From Bartonella kosoyi (GTDB taxonomy: Bacteria; Pseudomonadota; Alphaproteobacteria; Rhizobiales; Rhizobiaceae), in assembly GCF_003606325.2 (NCBI RefSeq), contig NZ_CP031843.2, positions 372,001-436,000 of the forward strand: a DNA stretch of 64,000 nucleotides. The letters are read 5' to 3'. Made by a program: the position numbers and the translations under genes. The stretch's first letter is position 1; each line of letters begins with the position of its first letter. The notes under the pieces were generated by a model that searched no databases, was not told where the DNA came from, and was given only the letters and a program-made list of their open reading frames with translations. This document shows positions 55,930-64,000 of the stretch, one piece after another.

Positions 55930-58230
55930 ATGAAAAAGAGCGAGCAGGATCAAAAAACACCTCAAGTGATTTACAGTGCGAGCGAACGAGAAGCTCTTGA
56001 TTTTCATAGTCGTGGTCGACCAGGAAAACTTGAGATTGTTGCAACAAAGTCTATGGCAACACAACATGATTTAGCCCTTGCTTATTCACCAGGTGTTGCA
56101 GTTCCAGTGAAGGCAATTGCTCAAAATCCGGCTCTTGCTTACGATTATACAGCAAAAGGCAATCTTGTTGCTGTTGTTTCAAATGGTACAGCTATCTTAG
56201 GGTTAGGCAATTTAGGTGCCCTTGCCTCTAAGCCGGTTATGGAAGGCAAAGCAGTGCTGTTCAAGCGTTTTGCGGATATTGATTCCATTGATTTAGAAAT
56301 TGATATCAATGATACGGAAAGTTTTATCAATTTGGTACGCCATTTAGAACCTTCTTTTGGTGGCATCAATCTTGAAGATATTAAGGCACCTGAATGTTTT
56401 ATAATTGAAAGTCGTCTACGTGAAGTGATGAATATTCCTGTTTTTCACGATGATCAACATGGTACAGCAATTATTGCGGCTGCCGGTGTTCTCAATGCTT
56501 TGACTTTAACAGGACGCGATATGCAAAATACGCGGTTAGTCTGTAATGGTGCTGGTTCCGCTGGGATTGCTTGTATTGAACTGATTAAAGCAATGGGCTT
56601 TCCTTCTGAAAATATCATACTCTGTGATACAAAGGGTGTGGTTTATGAAGGTCGTCAAGAGGGGATGAATCAGTGGAAGTCGGCGCATGCTGTTCGAACC
56701 GATAAACGTACGCTTGTGGAAGCAATGGAAGGGGCCGATATATTTTTTGGGGTTTCTGCGAAAGGTGCATTGACTGCTGAAATGGTAAAATCCATGGCGC
56801 CACAGCCAATCATTTTTGCTATGGCCAATCCGGATCCAGAAATTACGCCGGAAGAGGTTTTGCAAGTGCGTCAAGATGCCATTGTCGCAACAGGGCGTTC
56901 TGATTATCCAAATCAGATTAATAATGTTCTCTGTTTTCCTTATATATTTCGTGGTGCACTTGATGTGCGCGCAACGGTTATCAACGAAGACATGAAAATT
57001 GCTGCAGCAAGAGCTCTTGCCGATTTAGCGCATGAAGAAGTTCCTGACAGCGTTGCAGAAGCTTATCGCGGAAAGCGATTAAAATTTGGTCCTAATTATA
57101 TCATCCCTGTTCCTTTTGATCCGCGTTTATTCACGGTTGTTTCAAGTGCGGTAGCAAAAGCAGCAATGGAAAGCGGTGTCGCGCAAAAGAACATAGATGA
57201 TTTAGAGGCCTATGAGCGTGATTTGAATGCGAGACGTGATCCTATTTCTTCGATGATGCGAGGGGTTTATCACCATGTTCGTCAAGCACCAAAACAAATT
57301 GTCTTTGCAGAAGGTGAAGAAGAGCAAGTCATGCGGGCTGCTGTTTCCTATGTTCATCAAAAATTAGGACAAGCGATTTTGGTTGGTCGTGAAGAGCAAG
57401 TCAGAGAAACGGCTGTTAATGCTGGAATTGATCTGGAGCGTGAAGGTATCTCACTGATGAATGCCAAGCTCTCCTGTCGTACAGATGCTTATGCGAATTA
57501 TCTTTATAAAAAGATGCAGCGTCAAGGCTGGCTGTTGCGCGATTGTCATCGTCGTATCAATAATGATCGAAATTATTTTGCTGCGTGTATGGTGGCACTA
57601 GGAGATGCGGATGCAATGGTTACAGGGGTAACACGCAATTATGAAACAGCGCTGGTTGATATACGTCGGGCAATTGATGAAAAACCAAAAGAACGATTGA
57701 TTGGTATTTCAATGGCGATTTGCCGTGGTCGAACTGTGTTTATTGCGGATACGGCTGTTTATGAAAATCCTAATGCTGAAGAACTTGCAGATATAGCAGA
57801 ACAAACCGCTTCTTTTGTGCGTGGATTTGGATATCATCCAAGGGTTGCGTTTTTGGCATTTTCGACGTTTGGTTATATGAAAGGGAAGACGACACAGCAA
57901 ATTCAGGATGCGATTAATATTTTGCATGAGCGCAAAGTTGATTTTGAGTTTGATGGAGAAATGAGTGCTGATGTAGCGCTTAATTCCAAATTGATGCAGC
58001 AATATCCATTTATGGGATTAACAGAGCCCGCTAATATTTTGGTTATGCCTGGATATCACGCGTCTTCCATTGCAAGCAAAATGTTACAAGAGCTTGGTGA
58101 AGCGACCATCATTGGTCCTATTTTAATTGGATTGGAAAAATCTGTCCAAATTGTACCGTTTAGTGGAAACGATACAGATGTTGTCAATATTGCAATGCTT
58201 GCAGCATATCATGCAGCAAAAGTCGTCTAA
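55930..58230 (+). CDS. maeB: NADP-dependent malic enzyme, MaeB type (malic enzyme-phosphotransacetylase fusion)
   Basis: 766 residues. N-terminal malic enzyme domain (about 1-430) with LAYSPGVAVPV, PVFHDDQHGTAIIAAAG and the Rossmann stretch VCNGAGSAGIACIELI; C-terminal phosphotransacetylase-like domain (about 435-766) with EGEEEQVMRAA and MTGVTRNYETAL-type sequence (VTGVTRNYETALVDIR). It decarboxylates malate to pyruvate with NADPH; the PTA part is regulatory, sensing acetyl-CoA in related enzymes. Such an enzyme feeds pyruvate from TCA intermediates. It is convergent with secB across a shared terminator. Confidence 0.96.
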   Translation: MKKSEQDQKTPQVIYSASEREALDFHSRGRPGKLEIVATKSMATQHDLALAYSPGVAVPVKAIAQNPALAYDYTAKGNLVAVVSNGTAILGLGNLGALASKPVMEGKAVLFKRFADIDSIDLEIDINDTESFINLVRHLEPSFGGINLEDIKAPECFIIESRLREVMNIPVFHDDQHGTAIIAAAGVLNALTLTGRDMQNTRLVCNGAGSAGIACIELIKAMGFPSENIILCDTKGVVYEGRQEGMNQWKSAHAVRTDKRTLVEAMEGADIFFGVSAKGALTAEMVKSMAPQPIIFAMANPDPEITPEEVLQVRQDAIVATGRSDYPNQINNVLCFPYIFRGALDVRATVINEDMKIAAARALADLAHEEVPDSVAEAYRGKRLKFGPNYIIPVPFDPRLFTVVSSAVAKAAMESGVAQKNIDDLEAYERDLNARRDPISSMMRGVYHHVRQAPKQIVFAEGEEEQVMRAAVSYVHQKLGQAILVGREEQVRETAVNAGIDLEREGISLMNAKLSCRTDAYANYLYKKMQRQGWLLRDCHRRINNDRNYFAACMVALGDADAMVTGVTRNYETALVDIRRAIDEKPKERLIGISMAICRGRTVFIADTAVYENPNAEELADIAEQTASFVRGFGYHPRVAFLAFSTFGYMKGKTTQQIQDAINILHERKVDFEFDGEMSADVALNSKLMQQYPFMGLTEPANILVMPGYHASSIASKMLQELGEATIIGPILIGLEKSVQIVPFSGNDTDVVNIAMLAAYHAAKVV

Positions 58231-58236
58231 AAGAAA

Positions 58237-58270
58237 AAAGCCCCATATACTAATAATATAAAGGGGCTTT
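58237..58270. terminator. Bidirectional terminator between maeB and secB
   Basis: Perfect stem AAAGCCCC/GGGGCTTT with an 18-nt AT-rich loop. The T-run is stronger on the minus strand, so it serves secB best. Confidence 0.8.
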
Positions 58271-58292
58271 ATGATAGCAAAGGAATAAATTT

Positions 58293-58769
58293 TTAAGAGG
58301 GTTGTATTTGATTGTCTTTTTGTTCTTCAGCGAGACGCTTTTGGAAGAGGGCTGCAAAATCAATAGGATCAATCCACAAAGGCGGAAAACCACCATTCTG
58401 AGTAGCATCAGATATAATTTGGCGAGCAAATGGAAATAAAAGGCGGGGACATTCAATAAAGACCAGTGGCATAATATGTTCTTGTGGAATGTTTTTAAGG
58501 TGGAAAACACCACCGTAAATCAGTTCTACATGAAATAAGGTTTCAGTGTTATCATTGGCTTTAACGGAGAGAGATAAAACGACATCATAATTATCATCAC
58601 CAATTGGATTAGCATTGACATTAATATTGATATCAATTTGTGGTGATTTTTCACGCGCACGCAATGAATGAGGAGCACCTGGGTTCTCGAATGATAAATC
58701 TTTTAAATATTGCGTTAATACAGCAAAAACCGGCTCTCCACCACTGTTGTTCATTTCACCTTCGGCCAT
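58293..58769 (-). CDS. secB: Protein-export chaperone SecB
   Basis: 158 residues. Core SecB motifs: [46 protein letters not shown] and [17 protein letters not shown]. SecB tetramers keep precursors unfolded and pass them to SecA. GAGAGG precedes the ATG. It is followed by a terminator; the neighbouring fxsA, on the same strand, is 146 bp upstream. Confidence 0.96.
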   Translation of the reverse strand: MAEGEMNNSGGEPVFAVLTQYLKDLSFENPGAPHSLRAREKSPQIDININVNANPIGDDNYDVVLSLSVKANDNTETLFHVELIYGGVFHLKNIPQEHIMPLVFIECPRLLFPFARQIISDATQNGGFPPLWIDPIDFAALFQKRLAEEQKDNQIQPS

Positions 58770-58915
58770 AAGACGAACCTCTCTCGTTATAATAATATGT
58801 ATATTTATTTTAAGATCTAAAGATTGGACTGGTTATCATGCCTTGCAAAAGGTTGCAAGGAATGCGCTCTTTATCTTGATTATTTTTTTTGTTCGTTACA
58901 AATTTTTTAGGTATT

Positions 58916-59410
58916 TCAGTGGATATCATCATTTTTGCGCCAGGGAGATTCTGTCGTATCATGAACTTTGTAATCTTCAGCGTTAAGATCAATTATTTTT
59001 TCAGAGTCATTTTTTCTTCTCGTATTGGGATTCATTTTGTTTTTTAATGATGAAAAAAAACGCCAAGCAGCAGAGCGAATTGGCTTAATAAGAAGTAATA
59101 TTCCCAAGAGATCACTTACAAAACCAGGAAGAATAAGCAAAATTGCACTCAACATGATGCAAGTATCGTTAACAATATTTTTTTCTAATGTGCGTCCTTG
59201 AATAACTTCACTTTGTATGTTTTTTAAAAGGCTAAACCCTTGAATTCGCAATAAAACAACCCCAACTATGGTTGTGATAATAATCAAACTCAAAGTTGCC
59301 AAAATGCCAATTTCTTGACCAACAAAGATAAAACCAGCGATCTCAATTAAAAGAATACAGAGAAAGATAACGACAAAAAAACGAGGATTTATAGAATAAA
59401 GTTTTATCAC
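58916..59410 (-). CDS. fxsA: FxsA-family inner-membrane protein
   Basis: 164 residues with about three to four hydrophobic segments (13-33, 36-53, 80-106) and the FxsA pattern LLIEIAGFIFVGQEIG..TI..G..LLRIQGF and LPGFVSDLLGILLL. The C-terminal 50 residues are polar. E. coli FxsA overproduction blocks exclusion of phage T7 by F; its normal role is unclear. It starts with GTG at 59410 (AAGGAAA 9 nt upstream); no in-frame ATG fits. Divergent from the Tim44-domain gene. Confidence 0.87.
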   Translation of the reverse strand: MIKLYSINPRFFVVIFLCILLIEIAGFIFVGQEIGILATLSLIIITTIVGVVLLRIQGFSLLKNIQSEVIQGRTLEKNIVNDTCIMLSAILLILPGFVSDLLGILLLIKPIRSAAWRFFSSLKNKMNPNTRRKNDSEKIIDLNAEDYKVHDTTESPWRKNDDIH

Positions 59411-59579
59411 ATGAAAATTTCCTTCTGGATGAATAGGGGAGAAATTCTTACAAGCACTCCTTATATAAAATCTACAAAAATATTTGAATGGTAGGATTCC
59501 CTATTTTACATATTTATTGATAAATGATATTGACTGCAATGTTTATTACAGATTTAGGCTTTGGAGATTGACAGCGCCC

Positions 59580-60272
59580 ATGGAATTTGACGTTATACTT
59601 GTCATCGCTCTTGTTGTTATGGTTGTTATTTTTGTGCAACTCCGTAGTGTATTAGGGAAGCGAATTGGGTTTGAAAAGCCTCCCTTTGATCCTTATTCAC
59701 GTCGCTCTAAAAAACAAGCTGAAGCAGAAACGACCGATAATATTGTTTCGTTCCCTCATCAAAAAAATTTACAAAAAGGCGATTTTAGTGAAATTGATGA
59801 GATTGCACCAGAGGGGAGTATTTTGAATGAAAATTTGCGCGCACTGCGTAGAATTGATTCTCATTTTTCTCCTCAATCGTTTATAAAAGGTGCAGGGATT
59901 GCTTATGAAATGATTGTAACAGCTTTTGCCAAAGGTGATCGAAATCAACTTAAAAGCTTGCTTTGTCAGGATGTTTTTGAGAGCTTTTGCACGGCTATTG
60001 AGCAGAGAGAAAAAAACAAAGAAAGAATAGAATTTACTTTTGTTGGAATTAATAAAATTGAGTTTGTTGCGGCGGCAATACAAGAAAAGAATGAACTTTT
60101 AACGATACGTATTATTAGTGAGATGATTTCTGTTACTTATAATGAACAGGGTGAGCGTATAGACGGTGATCCCGATGCTATTTTGGAAATTAGAGATATT
60201 TGGACTTTTGTTCGCAATAGCCTATCGCCGGATCCAAACTGGAAGCTTTTTGCTACAGAAGATGAAAATTAG
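59580..60272 (+). CDS. Tim44-like domain protein
   Basis: 230 residues. An N-terminal membrane helix (about 4-22, VILVIALVVMVVIFVQ) with RSVLGKRIGFE, a polar linker and a C-terminal Tim44-like domain (about 80-228: FIKGAGIAYEMIVTAFAKGD, FVGINKIEFVAAAI, DIWTFVRN). Relatives in Alphaproteobacteria are membrane-anchored and thought to act near the Sec machinery. It neighbours secB and fxsA, an order kept in Rhizobiales. The ATG at 59580 fits the conserved start; an in-frame TTG at 59484 is rejected. Confidence 0.9.
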   Translation: MEFDVILVIALVVMVVIFVQLRSVLGKRIGFEKPPFDPYSRRSKKQAEAETTDNIVSFPHQKNLQKGDFSEIDEIAPEGSILNENLRALRRIDSHFSPQSFIKGAGIAYEMIVTAFAKGDRNQLKSLLCQDVFESFCTAIEQREKNKERIEFTFVGINKIEFVAAAIQEKNELLTIRIISEMISVTYNEQGERIDGDPDAILEIRDIWTFVRNSLSPDPNWKLFATEDEN

Positions 60273-60318
60273 AGTATTTTTTCTTCCATCATTACTCGAT
60301 ATTTTATGAGAAATTACA

Positions 60319-60909
60319 ATGTCCTCAAGTAAATGGAGACAAAAAAGAGATTTATTAACTTCACAAGATCGCTTTTTATGGGAGAGGGTTTGTCGCACAA
60401 TAACACCGATTCATGATAAGAGGCTCTCTCCTATTTCAGAAAATATTGCAAATATTACTGATAAAAAACAGTGCATAACTCAAAAACCTCTAGGGGGGCA
60501 GGACAATCAACAACGCTCAACAATGATTAAAAAAGAAAAGAGAGCCCTTACACAAGCGCATAAGATTCATTTCTTTGATCGTGTTGCACATCGTAAAATT
60601 TCTCAAGGTCGTTATCCTCTTGAGGCACGTCTTGATCTTCACGGTTATATGGAGGAAGAAGCTTATTTTTTCTTAAAAAATTTTTTACAATCCTCTCAAC
60701 AGAGTGGATTGCGTTACGTCCTTGTGATTACAGGAAAAGGCCGATCTGTTGGGAGTGATGGAGCTTTGTATAGATTTGTTCCGTATTGGTTATCAACACC
60801 AGCTTTTCGATATTATGTTCATGCGTTTGAGCGAGCCGCGCGTCAGCATGGCGGTGAGGGTGCGCTTTATGTCTGGTTGCGCCGTTTTGTGTCGGGAAAA
60901 GGAATGTGA
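60319..60909 (+). CDS. Smr (MutS2 C-terminal-like) domain protein
   Basis: 196 residues. A basic, disordered N-terminus (about 1-100) leads to an Smr domain with LDLHGYMEEEA, VLVITGKGR and RQHGGEGALYVWLRR; the DLHG and GKG motifs are those proposed for the nuclease activity of Smr domains. Such stand-alone proteins may nick branched DNA or cleave RNA on stalled ribosomes. It starts 46 nt after the Tim44-domain gene; in many Rhizobiales an mltA gene lies between the two, and it is absent here. Confidence 0.9.
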   Translation: MSSSKWRQKRDLLTSQDRFLWERVCRTITPIHDKRLSPISENIANITDKKQCITQKPLGGQDNQQRSTMIKKEKRALTQAHKIHFFDRVAHRKISQGRYPLEARLDLHGYMEEEAYFFLKNFLQSSQQSGLRYVLVITGKGRSVGSDGALYRFVPYWLSTPAFRYYVHAFERAARQHGGEGALYVWLRRFVSGKGM

Positions 60910-61079
60910 TGCTATTGTAGTCGTTTCAGATTCAATATTGACTCCAATATTGACTCTAAAAGATCTCGTATATTATAGATCATAAAAGAAATATAAGAAC
61001 ATATTGATTTGTAATTATAATTTATTATTTTCGTCTATTGTGTAAGAACCTTGAATACAATATTCTCCTATTTTTAATT

Positions 61080-61690
61080 TTTTAAGGGTTATATCCCTCA
61101 CACGAAACAAAATGCGTCAAATAGAATACACTTACATATTCACGTGCTTATTTTAGAGAAATATCTCTTAATACTTGCAAGCCTATTCTGTGATAGGCTG
61201 CGTAAAATAGTGATCTCCATGAAGTGTATAAAATTGATTATATAACGCTCATCTTTACGTTTCATAAAAGTGCAAGGTTGCATTATTACATACTTTGTTA
61301 GCCCCTAATATTGAAAAACTTTATATTTGAGAAGAGTTATAAGAGACATGCTTTTCTTTAAAGTGTTTTCACTCTATACAGACTCCTATCTCGCCTATGA
61401 TACGCAAAAGATTCTGATTGATTGAACTATATGGAGGGTTCAAAATGAGAGAGATATTCGTGGATTTCACTCTAGTTGCCAAACGACAAATTATTTTTAT
61501 AAACCACGATATTACGCTATTAAGTAGTATACGAAGAATAAAAACATAATAAATTGAGAAACTGTATTATTCAAAAGATATTCCCTATAGATAGTTTTAA
61601 AAGCAGTACGACTAAATTAAAAAGAATCGTGAAAATAAAAAAGTATTGGATTTATAACATATAGCTGCGCAAGGGCACCAAAAGATATAA
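61080..61690. repeat. Long dispersed intergenic repeat, family II, copy D
   Basis: Collinear with copies C (14990-15412) and E (11890-12530). Anchors: CGTGCTTATTTTAGAGAAAT at 61143, CATCTTTACGTTTCATAAAA at 61250-61269, TGATACGCAAAAG at 61398, GATATTCGTGGATTTCA at 61453, and CGTGAAAATAAAAAAGTATT at about 61630. It fills the space between the convergent smr and gcrA genes. Confidence 0.6.
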
Positions 61691-61827
61691 TTTCGTTGAA
61701 TATTTTCATAAATAAACGTTTTCATTCATTAAAAACTTCATAAAATCTCTTTTTCATAATAATTTTATCATTGAGATTTAATTATGAGGCATAGAATGTA
61801 CAGAATATAAAATGATATCGGCGGATA

Positions 61828-62361
61828 TTATATCCTTATTCGCCGTCTTTCAGATATTGGTTGGAATGCTAACTTAGCATGAAAGGCGCAATAAGGACTA
61901 TTTTCATCAGAATCAGCGCCACAAAAATGAAAATCGGCTGATAATGGATCGCCAACCGGCCATCTACATGTATTTTCACTCAATTGTAGCAGATTAAGTT
62001 GACGTGATATAGGCACTACCACATTAGATTTTGTGGACATATCAACTTCTTTTACATCTTCTGCTACGAATTCCGTCTTTAAAGCTGTTTCTTCAACGTT
62101 GATAGATGATGTGTTTATTGGCGATACCGTGGATGTTGTGCGACGCGCACGTGGAGATGATGGGCTGTTTGCTGCAGGCGTTTTTTGTGTACGCGCGCTT
62201 CCTGGTGCTGTTTTGCCACGCCCTGGCAATTTTAGTCGATGCACTTTACCGATAACCGCATTTCTACTAACCCCGCCTAATTGAGCAGCAATTTGACTTG
62301 CACTTAACCCTTCACTCCAAAGCTTCTTAAGAAGCTCAACGCGTTCACATGTCCAACCCAT
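61828..62361 (-). CDS. gcrA: GcrA cell-cycle regulator
   Basis: 177 residues. The N-terminal helix-turn-helix is diagnostic: MGWTCERVELLKKLWSEGLS, ASQIAAQLGGVSRNAVIGKV and HRLKLPGRGK. A Pro/Ser/Thr-rich linker follows, then the conserved C-terminal domain with CRWPVGDP, FHFCGA and YCAFHAKLAF that binds sigma-70. GcrA with CcrM-methylated DNA controls cell-cycle genes in Alphaproteobacteria. GGAG lies 8 nt before the ATG. Divergent from argD, which is a common neighbour in Rhizobiales. Confidence 0.96.
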   Translation of the reverse strand: MGWTCERVELLKKLWSEGLSASQIAAQLGGVSRNAVIGKVHRLKLPGRGKTAPGSARTQKTPAANSPSSPRARRTTSTVSPINTSSINVEETALKTEFVAEDVKEVDMSTKSNVVVPISRQLNLLQLSENTCRWPVGDPLSADFHFCGADSDENSPYCAFHAKLAFQPISERRRIRI

Positions 62362-62832
62362 ATCAGCACTCCATTCCGATTACGTCACTGAGATGCTTTC
62401 CCTTTGCATCTTCAAATGTTTCAATAATGTCTTCAATGCGCTGAATGAAAGAATTTTACACTCTAAGTGAGCATAAGAAAATCATCCAACCTGTGGAACT
62501 TACAAATCAAAACACATTATCTTGCTTAACGATAGTGTAAATTACAATATGCACTCACTCTATGACAAGAGTCTTTGCCTCTCAAAGAGTTTATTTAGAA
62601 TGTTTTCCCCAACTTGCAAATCAATCATAGGTTAAACGTCCACTTTTGTTTAAGGTTTTTTTCCCAAAAACGCTTATTTTTAGAACCTTCATTGACTTTT
62701 TCTCAATTGGTGTAATGATCTATTCCATAGGTGTAATCATTAATCGAGTGAAATGTTTAAAGCACCGGAATGAAATGTATCATGTTGCTTTGTATATATA
62801 TATATTGAAAAGGTTAAAATATAAAGGGAATT
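62362..62832. other. Divergent intergenic region between gcrA and argD
   Basis: 471 bp containing both promoters. A TATATATA run lies at about 62798-62808. On the minus strand a 28-codon open frame without a usual start (..RIEDIIETFEDAKGKHL.. to GMEC) ends two bases before the gcrA ATG (TGATATG). Confidence 0.4.
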
Positions 62833-64000
62833 ATGATGGACGCCATCTCTATACAACCACTTTATGAATGTTTTGCACGGCGAAATTTGCATTTTGAACA
62901 GGGGCATGGTGTATGGCTTATTTCCGATAAAGGAGAACATTATCTTGATTTTACATCTGGCATTGCTGTTAATGCATTAGGGTATGCCCATCCTAAATTG
63001 GTTGATACGCTCAAAAGACAAGCGGGAAAACTTTGGCATGTTTCGAATCTTTTTCAGTCTCCTGAGCAAATAGCTCTTGCCACGCGGCTTTGTGCAAATA
63101 GTTTTGCAGATAAGGTTTTTTTCTGCAATTCAGGCACTGAAGCATTGGAATGTGCCTTCAAAACGGCACGTCATTATTACTATGCTTCGGGTCATCCAGC
63201 GCGCACTGAAATAATTACTTTTGAAGGGGCATTTCATGGACGGACACTTGCAGCACTTGCTGCAACTGGGCATGAAAAATATCTTGAAGGCTTTGGACCT
63301 AAAGCGGGTGGATTTCTTCAAGTCCCTTTTTGTGATGAAATCGCTTTACGTAACGCTATTGATAAAAATACAGCCGCTATTCTTATTGAACCCATTCAAG
63401 GAGAAGGAGGAATACGAACGGTTTCTCATGAATATTTAAAATTTTTGCGTAAAATATGCGATGATAATGATCTATTATTGATTTTTGATGAAGTCCAAAC
63501 GGGCATGGGACGAACAGGAAAGCTTTTTGCTTATGAATGGAGTGATGTCACACCTGATATTCTTACCCTCGCAAAAGGATTAGGAGGAGGATTTCCCTTA
63601 GGCGCTTGCTTTGCAACGGATAAAGTTGCAAAAAGTATGATGCCTGGGACCCATGGTTCAACCTTTGGAGGAAATCTGCTTGGAATGGCTGTAGGAAATA
63701 GTGTTCTTGATGTTCTATTAGAGCCAGGTTTTCTGAGCCATGTGCAAAACATGGGGGATAGACTGAAAAGTGGACTTTTACATATTCTCAATATCTATCC
63801 TGATATTATCTGCGCTGTTCAGGGGATGGGCCTTATGGTGGGCATTCAATGCGTTGTTCCTGCAAATCTTGTCGTTAATGCTTTGGAAAATGAATATCTC
63901 TTAAGTGTTGCAGCCAATAACAACGTTGTACGCTTATTGCCTCCTCTTATCATTAGGGAAGAAGAAATAGATGAAAGTTTGCATCGTATTGAAAAAGCAA
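62833..64000 (+). CDS. argD: Acetylornithine aminotransferase (partial, 3' end outside window)
   Basis: 389 codons are visible before the window edge. Fold type I aminotransferase motifs: LDFTSGIAVNALGYAHPKLV, FFCNSGTEALECAFK (PLP phosphate), FEGAFHGRT, IFDEVQTGMGRTGK and the PLP-lysine segment LTLAKGLGGGFPLGA, then THGSTFGGNLLG. It transaminates N-acetylglutamate semialdehyde in arginine synthesis and often also serves in lysine synthesis (with dapD in this window). The ATG at 62833 follows AAAGGGAA; a second ATG follows directly. argF usually comes next in relatives, just beyond the edge. Confidence 0.96.
   Translation, partial: MMDAISIQPLYECFARRNLHFEQGHGVWLISDKGEHYLDFTSGIAVNALGYAHPKLVDTLKRQAGKLWHVSNLFQSPEQIALATRLCANSFADKVFFCNSGTEALECAFKTARHYYYASGHPARTEIITFEGAFHGRTLAALAATGHEKYLEGFGPKAGGFLQVPFCDEIALRNAIDKNTAAILIEPIQGEGGIRTVSHEYLKFLRKICDDNDLLLIFDEVQTGMGRTGKLFAYEWSDVTPDILTLAKGLGGGFPLGACFATDKVAKSMMPGTHGSTFGGNLLGMAVGNSVLDVLLEPGFLSHVQNMGDRLKSGLLHILNIYPDIICAVQGMGLMVGIQCVVPANLVVNALENEYLLSVAANNNVVRLLPPLIIREEEIDESLHRIEKA

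Noticed and set aside
62790..62812. TATATATA run as a possible origin or binding site
   Set aside because: Simple-sequence AT tract; no DnaA boxes or other support nearby.

Overview
This window looks like part of the chromosome of a Bartonella species or a very close relative (Alphaproteobacteria, Hyphomicrobiales/Rhizobiales). The reasons are: AT-rich DNA; a ChvI/ChvG two-component pair (BatR/BatS in Bartonella) followed by a short alphaproteobacterial-type HPr kinase; a GcrA cell-cycle regulator; a roughly 2,860-residue cyclic beta-1,2-glucan synthase; the small hsp20-DUF1150 pair; FYDLN-acid and DUF1150 proteins typical of this order; and unusually long intergenic stretches holding decayed sequence. 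The genus is inferred from gene content and style, not from a database search.

Layout. 1-4.5 kb: hprK (cut by the window edge), chvG, chvI, and divergently a Kbp/YgaU-like BON-LysM protein; then a periplasmic copper chaperone. 5.5-8.7 kb: dnaK-dnaJ. 9.7-11.5 kb: argB and an EamA transporter. 11.5-13 kb: a gene-poor stretch with two kinds of decayed repeat. 13-21.5 kb: lepA, dapD, a LOG-family protein, the overlapping def-fmt-truA operon, rmuC and a lytic-transglycosylase lipoprotein. 21.5-22.9 kb: decayed DNA with an integrase-leader remnant beside tRNA-Ala(GGC). 23-27.3 kb: FYDLN protein, then aroA-cmk-rpsA. 27.5-37.6 kb: ndvB and pncB. 38-42.4 kb: DUF454 protein and a sitABCD-type Mn/Fe ABC importer. 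43-48.3 kb: nth, rpmI-rplT-pheS-pheT. 48.4-52.9 kb: hsp20-DUF1150, ilvD, and a broken tyrosine-recombinase gene. 53-61 kb: mutS, maeB, secB, fxsA, a Tim44-domain gene and an Smr-domain gene. 61-64 kb: repeat remnant, gcrA, and argD (cut by the window edge).

How genes work together. Most of the window is housekeeping: protein folding and export (DnaK/J, Hsp20, SecB, deformylase and formyltransferase), translation (S1, L20, L35, PheRS, LepA, TruA, tRNA-Ala), amino-acid synthesis (ArgB/ArgD, DapD, AroA, IlvD), DNA repair (MutS, Nth, RmuC) and envelope and osmotic adaptation (NdvB, Kbp, ChvG/ChvI). The sit operon probably serves metal capture. The most unusual content is non-coding: a diverged long repeat found at three places (about 11.89-12.53, 14.99-15.41 and 61.08-61.69 kb) and a second repeat, made of the leader and first codons of a tyrosine integrase, also at three places (about 12.58-12.84, 22.14-22.30 on the minus strand, and 51.76-52.02 kb). 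They look like scars of old mobile elements. I found no CRISPR array, rRNA operon, intact transposase or intact phage genes, and no convincing new biological system.
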